NCBI GenBank assembly: GCA_015039465.1
Contig: MU130157.1
Location: 1 to 64,000, forward strand
Reading direction: 5' to 3'
Length of the DNA: 64,000 nt
From: Phlegmacium glaucopus
Taxonomy: Eukaryota > Basidiomycota > Agaricomycetes > Agaricales > Cortinariaceae
Below the pieces are notes generated by a model. It saw nothing but the letters and a program-made list of their open reading frames with translations. It was not told where the DNA came from and made no database searches. Below, one piece after another: positions 1 through 8,860 of this stretch. Position numbers and translations under genes: made by a program. How positions within the stretch are numbered: the first letter of the stretch is position 1; each line of letters begins with the position of its first letter.

Positions 1-174
1 AGCCAAGCCTATATAGCGCTCCATAGTAGCAAACTAAGCCTATATAGTAATGAGCTAACCCTATATAGTGCTTCATAGTACCGGGCAGAGCAAGGCTATT
101 TCCGGACAGAAGTGATGTGACACCGGCCAGTGCTGTAAATTAAAGAACCTTTTCTATGGTTCTATGACGCTGTC
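1..174. repeat. AT-rich degenerate repeats next to retroelement
   Basis: The motif CCTATATAG, preceded by A/AG, recurs at roughly 40-bp spacing within the first 75 bases, with CATAGTA between copies. No open reading frame of value is present. Stops occur in the frame that becomes the retrotransposon polyprotein downstream, so the element is broken or rearranged here. It may be foreign sequence inserted in the element or a decayed internal region. Confidence 0.4.
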
Positions 175-905
175 CAGCACTGTCCAGTGCCGGCAAGCTG
201 ACCCCCAGTTTGCAGATGAATGAACTCACGGAACAAATGCGGAACACCCTACATGAAGCGAAAGCAGCACTGGTCAAGTCTAAAGACGACATGGCAAGAT
301 ATTATAATCAGAAAAGGACTTTGGCACCAGAATACAAACTGGGAGACAAAGTATACCTGGATGCCAGCGACATACAAACAACGAGACCATCCAGGAAATT
401 GTCCCATCAGCACCTAGGCCCCTTTCCGATCGAAGAACAAGTCGGCAACAATGCTTACCGACTTCAACTGCCCTTGTCCATGAAACGACTCCATCCGGTC
501 TTTAACGTAGTCAAACTGACTCCAGCCCCGACAGACCCGATCCCTGGAAGACACATTCTGACTCCTCCACTTCCAGAAATCATTAACGGAGAAGAGGAAT
601 GGGTTGTTGAGGAAATCCTCAACAGCAGAGTCATAAACAGGAGGTTCCGATACCTTGTCAAATGGCAAGACTTCAGAATCGAACATAACACCTGGGAGCC
701 TCAGGAAAACATACACACCCCCAAATTAGTTGCGGAATTCCACAAGAAGTACCCCAGAGCTCCTAAGCACATCAGGATGGCCAAATTCAAACAGTTTCCT
801 TTCGTGCCAGGATGTCACCTACTGAAGGGGGGGATGGATGTTAGGGGACACCCAACTTTAACCCAAACCTCAACCTTAGAACCATACACCCCACCTTTCC
901 AATGA
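175..905 (+). pseudogene. Ty3/gypsy polyprotein, 3' fragment with chromodomain
   Basis: This is the C-terminal end of a retrotransposon Pol polyprotein. The frame opens near 175; the first ATG is at 210. It reads through the distal integrase region (YKLGDKVYLDASDI, then LSHQHLGPFPI and LHPVFNVVKL, the usual GPY/F-like module) into a chromodomain (EEEWVVEEIL, FRYLVKWQDF, NTWEPQENI). Gag, protease, reverse transcriptase, RNase H and the integrase catalytic core are absent from the window, so it cannot work alone. The frame ends at 905, inside the 3' LTR. The chromodomain places it with chromoviruses, whose integrases target heterochromatin. It is a remnant, or the 3' end of an element whose rest lies outside the window; the stops upstream of 175 favour a remnant. 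Confidence 0.85.
824..834 (+). promoter_or_regulatory. polypurine tract of the Ty3/gypsy element
   Basis: GAAGGGGGGGA lies four bases before the LTR start (TGTTAG at 839). A purine run in this position primes plus-strand DNA synthesis in LTR retrotransposons. Here it is also translated within the end of the polyprotein frame. Confidence 0.75.
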
Positions 906-1251
906 CCTCTGACCTTCCGTCCAACTCCGCTTCCATCACCAGTTGACTCCGGAACCCCATAGTTCCGCTCCGACTCCAATCCTCCATTTCACTCCATCTT
1001 TTATTTCTATTTTTCACATCATACCACTTCTCATTTAATTAATTAATTATTATCATATCATTCCTTTATTTATTTTATATCTCTGTTATGTCCATATTAG
1101 TACTTAAATACCCCCAGCCTAGCAGGGATCCCCATCCTTTCCTCTTTGGATCCCCTGCTAGGTAAGTCACTTGTAGATATTTTTTCTGAAATATTATTAA
1201 CTTTGGATCCCCTGCTAGCTTGACTAAGTCAGTGTCACAGTTGCCCTAACA
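839..1251 (+). repeat. 3' LTR of the chromodomain Ty3/gypsy element
   Basis: This is a 413-bp LTR starting TGTTAGGGGACACCC and ending GTTGCCCTAACA, so it has TGTTAG/CTAACA inverted ends. It follows the polypurine tract directly. A solo copy at 2158-2572 confirms both edges. Inside is the sequence GGATCCCCTGCTAG, repeated in direct and inverted form around 1121-1220. Confidence 0.9.
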
Positions 1252-1534
1252 ACAACCATCAGAAATTCCAACCCTAAATTCCACCCTTTCGGGGTCATGA
1301 ATCTTTAACATATCGCCAGCAATTCCAACCCCACACAACGTTAATTGGTGTTTTATCCACTGTTTACCATTGTAATTATTTATATTTAAGGTTAGAAAGT
1401 ACATAACAAACTAATGTAATTAATGGCATTGGTTCCACCACAAATTGGTGGAAATTCACCAAAAATTGCTGGAAATTATGATTCTTTTTGATGGAATCTG
1501 GGGTTGTTTTTTACAACCCCCCTGGTCTCACAGT
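1252..1534. other. gene-free spacer between LTR copies
   Basis: AT-rich sequence with no coding signal. It holds small inverted repeats such as CCACCACAAATTGGTGG near 1437 and GTTG-T6-ACAAC near 1504. It separates the 3' LTR from an inverted LTR fragment. Confidence 0.5.
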
Positions 1535-1832
1535 GAAAGAGGAAAGGATGGGGAACCCTGCTAGGCTGGGGGTATTTAAGTACTAATATGGACATAACGG
1601 AGATATAAAATAAATAAAGGAATGATACAATAATAATTAATTAATTAAATAAGAAGTGGTGTGATGTGAAAAATAGAAATAAAAGATGGAGCAAAACAAA
1701 GGATCAGAGTCGGAGCAGAACTACGGGGTTCCGGAGTAAACCAGTGACGGAAGTGGAGTTGGACGGAAGGTCGGAGGTCGTCGGAAAGGCAGGATGTATG
1801 ATTCTAAGGTTGAAATTGAGTGTCCCCTAACA
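1535..1832 (-). repeat. inverted, truncated LTR fragment
   Basis: This stretch is the reverse complement of roughly the first 300 bp of the 839-1251 LTR. It starts with AAAGAGGAAAGGATGGGG and ends with GTGTCCCCTAACA, the LTR 5' edge. The LTR 3' part is missing: similarity stops abruptly before 1535. It is visibly more diverged than the solo LTR at 2158, for example in the region matching LTR 950-970. Confidence 0.8.
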
Positions 1833-2717
1833 CTCAGCATATGTGCTGTGCTACCCTAAACCTTTGTGTCCTAATTTCAGAGAGAGAACGGAACGGAGTG
1901 GAACCGGAAGTTGCAGGAACTTAGAGGAAGAATAGGAGGAGGAAACTAGGTTGATATTCAAACTGAGGAAAACATACAAGTTTTGAGTACTTAAATAATA
2001 AAAGGAATTGCAACCAAAATATAAAGGATAAATATAAAGTGCTGTGTTCTGCTCCCGGAAGGTCCTGCATTCTTGGGTGAATAATCCATAGTGGGTGTGC
2101 TGACTGATAGTGGGAAAGTGATGACAAAGAAATAGTTGTTATGTGGAGTATCGTCGGTGTTAGGGGACACCCGACTTTAACCCAAACCTCAACCTCAGAA
2201 TCATACACCCTGCCTTTCCGACGACCTCCAACCCTCCAACCAACTCCGCTTCCATCACCACTTCACTCCTGAACCCTGTAGTTCCACTCCAACTCCGATC
2301 CTCCATTTCACTCCATCTTTTATTTCTATTTTTCACATCACACCACTTCTTATTTAATTAATTAATTATTATCATATCATTCCTTTATTTATTTTATATC
2401 TCCATTATGTCCATATTTAGTACTTAAACACCCTCAACCTAGCAGGGATCCCCCATCCTTTCCTCTTTGGATCCCCTGCTAGGTAAGTCACTTGTAGATA
2501 CCTTTTCTGAAATATTATTAACTTTGGATCCCCTGCTAGCTTGACTAAGTCAGCATCGCAGTTGCCCTAACAGTCGGAGGAGCCGGAATGATACGGAGAG
2601 GTCTCAGAGTTGGATGTAGGAGGAGTAGAACCGGAAACAAGGGAAGGTACTGGAACAGAGTACGGAGTACCGGAGACAACTCCAATGGAGCTGGACCAGA
2701 GTCACGTATAACAGAAT
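1833..2717 (-). repeat. unnamed repeat family (R2), copy split by a solo LTR
   Basis: Excluding the solo LTR at 2158-2572, this sequence matches the copy at 3386-3919 along most of its length. Shared stretches include TCCTGCATTCTTGGGTGAATAA and GTGCTGACTGATA and the end GAATGTAACA. It has no convincing open reading frame. TGTTACATTC...-type ends suggest an LTR or a non-autonomous element, but no coding part is attached. Short motifs of the TCCGGAG/CTCCGGT kind are frequent. Confidence 0.7.
2153..2577 (+). mobile_element. solo LTR of the Ty3/gypsy family with target duplication
   Basis: The LTR itself is 2158-2572 (415 bp, TGTTAG...CTAACA) and is close in sequence to the LTR at 839-1251. It is flanked by GTCGG at 2153-2157 and again at 2573-2577, the 5-bp target duplication expected for a Ty3/gypsy insertion. 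It lies inside an R2 repeat copy, so it arrived later. The internal region was presumably lost by LTR-LTR recombination. Confidence 0.92.
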
Positions 2718-2922
2718 GTAACAGAATATCAACTTAGTTTCCTCCTCTTGTTCATCCTCTAAGTCCCTGCAACTTCCAGTTCCAATCCTACTCCGAAATT
2801 AGGACACAAAGGTTTATGGTAGCACAGCATATATGCTGAGGCTGAAGTCCTTATCCATTCCATGGTTCCGTTCCAATAAAACTCCGTCTGATACTCCAGA
2901 ATAGAGTCTTTAAACTTAACAG
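2718..2922 (+). repeat. R2 repeat, partial copy in plus orientation
   Basis: The sequence from ATATCAACTTAGTTTCCTCCTC onward is the reverse complement of the 1840-1975 and 3440-3575 segments. It abuts the preceding minus-strand R2 copy, giving an inverted junction. A 13-bp-arm palindrome (TTTAAACTTAACA-G-TGTTAAGTTTAAA, 2908-2934) lies at its end. Confidence 0.6.
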
Positions 2923-2948
2923 TGTTAAGTTTAAACAAAGGGATAACA

Positions 2949-3919
2949 TGTTACATTCTGTTATATGTTACTCCGGTCCAGCTCCGCTGGAGCTGTCTCC
3001 AGTAGTCCATAGTCCATATCAGTGCTTTCCCTTACATCCGGAATACTCCTTCCTACAACCTGCTCCAAAGATTTTCCATATCTCCAGAATTATGTGCTTT
3101 CCTTTACATCTGGAATACTCCTTCCTACAACCTGCTCCAAAGATTTTCCATATCATTCCAGCTCCTCCAGAATTACGTGATTTCCCTTACATCCAGAATA
3201 CTCCTTCCTACAACCTGCTCCGAAGATTTTCCATATCATTCCAGCTCCTCTGGAATTATGTGCTTTCCCTTACATCCAGAATACTCCTTCCTACAACCAG
3301 CTCTGAAGATTTTCCATATCATTCCAGCTCCTCCGGATTCCGGAGTTACTCCGACGTTTTCCCTCGTTCCAAACTTAACATAACATCGGAGTAATTCCGG
3401 AACGGATGGAACAGAACCAGAACAAATAACGGATAGGACTTTGGCCTCAGGGTATGTGCTGTGCTGCCCAACTCCTATAGTGTCCTTATTTTGGAACCAG
3501 AAGAGAAAGGAACAAGATGGAAGCCTCAGTGACTTAGAGGACGAACAAGAGGAGGAAACTAAGTTGATATTCGGAACTAAGGAAAACATACAAGCTTCAA
3601 GTACTTAAATAATAAAGGGAATAGCAACCGAAATATGGAAGATAAATATAAAGTGCTGCGCTCTGCTCCCGGAAAGTCCTGCATTCTTGGGTGAATAATC
3701 CGATGCTGGTGTGCTGACTGATAATGGGAAAGTGATGACAAAGATGTGGTTGTTATGGTGATGATGAGGGAAACAGGTTTGGAGTAGTGCTGGAGGGGCC
3801 GGAATAATACAGAGAACCTTCGGAGCCAGATGTAGGAAGAGTAGTTCCGGATGTAAGGGAAAGCACCGGAGACAGCTCCGACGGAGCCGGACCGGAGTAA
3901 CGCATGACGGAATGTAACA
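2949..3919. repeat. R2 repeats in head-to-head inverted arrangement
   Basis: The block starts TGTTACATTCTG and ends with GAATGTAACA. A plus-strand copy occupies 2949 to about 3385 and a minus-strand copy about 3386-3919. Their outer 60 bases align well as inverted repeats (TTACTCCGGTCC, GGAGCTGTCTCC on both). The block therefore looks like a foldback element. No target duplication was found at its ends. The small open frames here encode only repeat-derived sequence. Confidence 0.6.
3023..3343 (+). repeat. tandem repeat, four units of 72-83 bp
   Basis: The units begin at 3023, 3095, 3178 and 3261. Each carries TACATCYRGAATACTCCTTCC followed by TACAACC, then AAGATTTTCCATATC. Three of the four include ATTCCAGCTCCTCYGGA. 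The minus-strand R2 copy has only one such unit, so the array expanded in this copy. Confidence 0.85.
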
Positions 3920-3942
3920 GGATTCCTTAGTGTTGAGATCAA

Positions 3943-4422
3943 TGATCTATCTGCTCAAATATTCTTCGAATTTTAACTAAAATTGGAACATAGTTATCAT
4001 AGCAAGTAGATACCAATTACTAAAGGCTTGAATCGTTAAAAGTCAAACTACCAAAAATTCAGAACTACGACTTTAAAATTATTTGGCGGTCTTAGATTTT
4101 TTAAAAATGAGCGCGAGCAATTGTTACCTTGATTTATCACTTTTTATCATGGTTAATGATGACAGTCAATGAGTACACGATCTATTATATTCTAATATGA
4201 GCATCTCGTCCTCTTCTTTATTACAAGTTCCGCAGGTTGTATCTGATTAATATGAAATCAAGCTTGCTGGTATAGTACTTCCATGGCACAGCTAGGCAAC
4301 GAAAGCATGAGGTAGAGTGAAATGATGATGGTCTGCACAGGATGTCACAGGCTCTCCGCCCCGATCGACGGTTCAGTAATACCAACCCGCTCTCGAGCCT
4401 TCCAAAACCATTTTATTAATAT
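3943..4422. other. intergenic, no gene seen
   Basis: AT-rich sequence between the repeat block and the 3' end of ATG17. No open frame or RNA gene is supported. It probably includes the ATG17 3' UTR near its right end. Confidence 0.5.
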
Positions 4423-6431
4423 CTACAGCCTGGACCAGAAAGAATAGACACCTACATCACCAATGAGATCCGCATCAAGGGAGGGTAAAACCTCCAAAGA
4501 GGACCCTTCGCAGGGAACAACCTCCCACCGTGTCGGCGAGTTCCCAATACACAAACACAAGTCTTCAGGTAGATGGAGACCGTACTCGGCGTTAAAATGA
4601 CTCCTGACCCGGTTCTCCTCTATAACAAGAGAAATCAGAAGTCACCAAAATGTAATTAACAAAAAATAATCACCTTCTGTCATAGAATCAAGTTGCTTCA
4701 TCATCCCTTTCACAATATTTTCCGCCGCTTCTCGATATTGTCTCCGACGGCCAATCTCTAATATTAATTTGTTGAACGCCATTCGGTAGGCCACATAACG
4801 TTCGTGCAAGTGTTCCAACGTCAATAAATGGTGGTATAGGATGTCTAATGAATCTTCTGCCTTTACCTGTACAAGGAAAGGGTTGTAGTTTGTATTACGG
4901 AGAAAAGGATAAGAATAATGGCATACCTCGATGGAGTCTTGTGTAGTTAACATGAGTCCCATAATGTCACCTAGTTCGTCGAGGTTATCCAAAACACTGC
5001 TGAGATGGTCAAGGTCGCCTTTTAACTCCTCCCTAGCTCCTTTCAACCGCTCGCTACCGACGGTTAGGCATGGGGGTACTGAATGAAATGAAGATTGAAG
5101 AAGACACCCACTGATCACTCTCAATATTATGTGAGTGCCGCTCCATATCAGCCATGATCCTAGGCAACTCCTCCGTATCCCTATTCATAGCTATTATATA
5201 AGAGGATGAGCATCGTAGAAACGTTAGGCGAAAATGACTTACTCCACATCTCTCCTTCACTCAACACCTCTCCTGACTCCGTATCTTTCAATGCTCCAGC
5301 CATCTGGTCGTAATGAGAAGCCAAGTTTACAAGCATGCCAGCCATAGATGTAACATTGGTTTCTTGTCTTGTAATCGCGTCTTGTACCTTCTTAAGTGTA
5401 GGGTCGTCCCTAGATTCCGATATGGGAAGGGAGGTTTGGATGGAATTAATGCTGCCAGTGAGTCGTTCCGGGTATTCGTCTGTTTCACTGAATATTTTCT
5501 ATGTATGATTTATTTCGTCAGGCTTATTTAACGTGAAACGGAGCACCCACGCCCAAAGCAACACGGTCCTGGTCTATCATTTCATGAATGTCCTCAATAG
5601 CCTGATCGTCCACAAAATCACGTAGAGTTTTCCAGTTCTTCCTATCTTCGTTTATTTTGCCTTTACTTGTAATTGGTTGGGTTGTCTTTCCTCTTCCACG
5701 CTCATGTTCACTCTCTTTGCACGCGTAGCCATTCCGGCGCAACGTGGAAGAGGGAGATACAGGAGACAGGGATAAATTACCACTATAAGTCGAATGCCTA
5801 CTTGCGCTGCGCAGTGGCGTTGTAGGGGAGTTTCTGTTCTCATTAATTTTATCAATATTATTAAGGCTCGGATCTTCTTTAGGTTCTTCAGCAGATAAAT
5901 TCTGACTGCCAAATAATGACGAGTCAGCGGAGGTTTGGTGGAAGTCAGGTGGGACAAGTTGAGCGCCTAGGGCTTCGAGAATGTCGTCCAAGGCATCGGT
6001 GTGTTTGGCGCGTGCGGTGTCCCATTCCTTAGTGGTTTCAACCAAGGTTGATTTGGACGTCAGATGATAAGAGAACATACGTCTATTTTCTTGCCTAGAT
6101 ACGCGCGCTTCTCTTCGATACTCTTCGCCACACTAGCAGCCAGCTACGGATTCCAGAGATTGGAGAGGGTATTTATTACTTATCCATTGAATTCAGTTAA
6201 GACGGAGCTCACTCTAAGCTGCTCGATGACTGCTTCGCTAATCCAGCGTACTTTGGCATCTAGGGCAAGTACGTCCACGGCAGCTTGAGCAGACGCGTTG
6301 GAAGCGACATGAGCACGGGTACAGAGTTGTTCTCCGTGCTGAAGGGCCTTCTTAGACTGTAGTACTAGCGAGACTAGATGGGGCTGGGCAATGGGGTTCG
6401 CAGGGGTGTTCGATGCGGTGGGGAGGGACAT
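4423..6431 (-). CDS. ATG17: autophagy-related protein 17 (Atg17-like scaffold)
   Basis: Atg17 is the coiled-coil scaffold of the Atg1 kinase complex that starts autophagosome formation. The model begins at the ATG at 6431 (MSLPTASNTPANPIAQ), continues with EEKRAYLGKKID, a middle region with LEALGAQLVPPDFH and WKTLRDFVDDQAIEDI, then long helical exons (HHLLTLEHLHERYVAYRMAF, EIGRRRQYREAAENIVKGMM). It ends with a short exon containing FNAEYGLHLPEDL before the stop at 4423-4425. The terminal FNxEYGxxLPxDL stretch and the RRR-x-E region resemble the Atg17 family. It has several introns; the last is about 55 bp, just upstream of 4622. A serine-rich segment (about 5700-5880) interrupts the helices. 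The LysM gene is divergent, 126 bp away. Identification rests on motif memory, so another coiled-coil protein is possible. Confidence 0.72.
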
Positions 6432-6557
6432 AAGTCGTTGGTACAGCAGCTAGTTGTTGTTGGACAACGACGCGGAACTGACTCGGGATGTGACGAGTAG
6501 GATGACTCAAAAAGGCAAGTTGCTCGTTGGGGCCACTTTATCTCTATCTAATACGAT
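6432..6557. promoter_or_regulatory. short divergent promoter, ATG17 / LysM gene
   Basis: Only 126 bp separate the two start codons, so both 5' UTRs and core promoters must lie here or overlap the genes. No TATA box is evident. Confidence 0.45.
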
Positions 6558-7655
6558 ATGCACTCTTCACCCGCGTCGGAAATTGGGAGTGCCATTGACC
6601 GCATCACGACTCTGTGTCTTGCTTGTTCCAGCTCATTGCCTCCTTCTAAGACAATAAATGATGCATCTACCACGATATACCTCACGAAATGCTGTCACCG
6701 ACCAATATGCCCTTCATGCATCTCTTCCAATCCCCGACTGGCACGGTATGACCCATGCTTGTTTTGTCTGGGTGGGGTAGGTCTGGTGGGCATGAATAGC
6801 CCAAGCTCATCACAGGGTCAACGATTTATGGATATTCCAAAATCTACTGATATGAATATTAATGGAGAAGTGAGAGACCAAGACACTTTCGTTCTTGGAG
6901 ATGATGACGAGGAAGAGGAGGATGAGAAAAGTCCAGAATCTTGGGGCGGTGATCATGACGCCTCTATTTCTTCACCTCTTCCTCCCCTCGACGAATCAAT
7001 CGTTGACCCATGGAAGGAGGAAGAGTCACCGCTTCAGGAAGCCGCTACTATCTTAACGCCAAATTCAAATTTCCTGGCCGCAGAAACGAAACCCGCAGAA
7101 CCCGATAACACACGACCTTACAAATATTACATTAAGCGAAGTGACACGCTGCAAGGCATATCCTTGCGCTTCGGAATCGATGTAAGCGCTATAACATGAC
7201 CGTTATTCTAGAACAACGACATTAAAAATTCACACAAGAGTCACGAAATCTGCAAAATGAACAACCTATCCCCAAGCACAATACGGATGACACCACACCT
7301 TCTCCACACACGGGCGTTCCTCATCCTCCCTCCAACAATCAAACCACACCCTTCACTTAAACCGGGTAGTGCGGAAGAGAAAGCACGAGAAGCTAAGCTA
7401 GTAAGAGAACGGGCGGAGAAGAAGGTACAGATACTGACGAAAGAGGTAGACTGGCGCGTCGCAAAAGCTTATGTAGCGCTGGCAGACGATAGGGATGAGC
7501 AGGAAGATTTTCAAGCTAAGCGAAAAGAGATTGGGGGAGGTGGCTCAAATGCTGGTGGACTAGAGTCACTAGCGATTGAGAAGTACTTGGATGACGAGGA
7601 GTGGGAGACAGAGGAGCGAAGAGCCGGACGGGGGATCCAGTTTAAGCGTCTCTAG
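6558..7655 (+). CDS. intracellular LysM domain protein with Cys-rich N-terminus
   Basis: The protein starts MHSSPASEIGSAIDRITTLC. Its first 75 residues carry a cysteine cluster (CLAC, CCHRPICPSC, CLFC) that looks like a RING-type or other zinc-binding fold. An acidic middle follows (about residues 100-120). Then comes a LysM domain: YKYYIKRSDTLQGISLRFGID before the intron and SHEICKMNNLSPSTIR, LLHTRAFLILPP after it. The intron is best placed at 7182-7238 (57 bp), because that joins the two LysM halves without extra residues. A lysine/glutamate-rich helical tail (KAREAKLVRERAEKKVQILT) ends the protein at 7653-7655. There is no signal peptide, so this is not a secreted chitin-binding effector. 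Function is unknown. Confidence 0.83.
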
Positions 7656-8860
7656 TCTATACTAATATCCATAATCTATAATACGGTCGCAGATAGTGAA
7701 CTGGTGTAAGATTGACTTAATCGTTGAAACATGCGTGAAGAGACCCAAGTTGCAACTGAAACACCCTTGCTGCCGGGACGTTGTCAAATGCGATGGCAGA
7801 AGGGCCTTCCCCACAAGACTCCCGAGCGATGCGTATCGGCAGACGTGGGTCTAGCCGAGTTGCCGACCACCAAGAAATAACACGGCCGGCGATAACTCGG
7901 CAAAATGTCGTGGCCCAAAATTAGTCTTTGACATTTGTGCCTGCAGGGTTTGACAGTAGATTAAGGGACGAATGTGCCTGACACGGCATATGTAGGAACA
8001 AACATATTTCTTGCTTCCTCGTTGTTGATAGACCTGTGACCAGTCCTATCATGTAAACTCACGATATCGATCAGGACTGGTCACGAGTCCATGTTGAGTG
8101 TAACGCAAGCAAAAAAATTATTGGAATAATTTAATAATATCTACTGGACTAACTAGTAAGCATTTTGTGTGACGTGGGTGAAAGGTGGGTGCTGCGTATG
8201 TGTTTGTAAGATCTCGTAATTGCGTTAACCTTTTACTCACAATATGAGGAAATTTCTGGTCTCAACCGCGAGTACGGGCTAGTACGGGCCGCTATAGAGG
8301 TAATCCTTTAACTATATCATGCTATTTATTTTTAAATTCTTATTGTAACCGCCAGTCCTCAGACAAGTTTCATAGGATTACTATTACTAATGGCAGTTTT
8401 ACGTGCAAGATAAACTGCGGACCAAAGGCGCCCTACGATACTCAAACCTCAGGTAATCTAGGGCTTTTGGGTAAAGTACCACTCTCATTACTCTCAAGTT
8501 TATAAATATGACGTTTAACGCCACAAGATCTCCCACCCACAGAAAGGGTTTCAATTCAAGTTATCTATCCCCAACCGCAGATCTGGCTGTTGGGCAAGTC
8601 CCATTATTCCAATCATACAAACCTCGAAAGCAGAACGGCAGATTCTGAATGGTAATTACCAAGACGCCCACCGTTGTATCGATTTTTTTGCGAGACCAGT
8701 ACTTTGAAAAAAACCACTCCTTTCGGATGTCAACCGTGATCAGTCAGCAACCTCTGCCACTCGGCAAAATCTTTCCGTGATTATCGAGAAAAATCAAAAT
8801 ACATAATACCCGAGGGCCGATAGCATCCCAGAAACGATACTCCTTTCTTTCTTTTGCCCC
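7656..8860. other. intergenic region upstream of the ABC transporter
   Basis: About 1.2 kb without a supported gene. It carries a perfect 12-bp inverted repeat, GTGACCAGTCCT (8036-8047) and AGGACTGGTCAC (8073-8084), with a 25-base loop. The transporter promoter is expected in the right half; a pyrimidine-rich run ending in TTTCTTTCTTTTGCCCC lies just before the ATG. Confidence 0.5.
8036..8084. repeat. 12-bp perfect inverted repeat
   Basis: Arms GTGACCAGTCCT and AGGACTGGTCAC, separated by 25 bases. It could be a dimer-binding operator for the transporter gene 780 bp downstream, a hairpin, or a small transposon relic. Nothing further supports any of these. Confidence 0.6.

Noticed and set aside
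1921..3942. Open frames of 68-148 codons on both strands
   Set aside because: They lie wholly inside R2 repeat copies and LTRs, are made of repeat units, and match no protein family.
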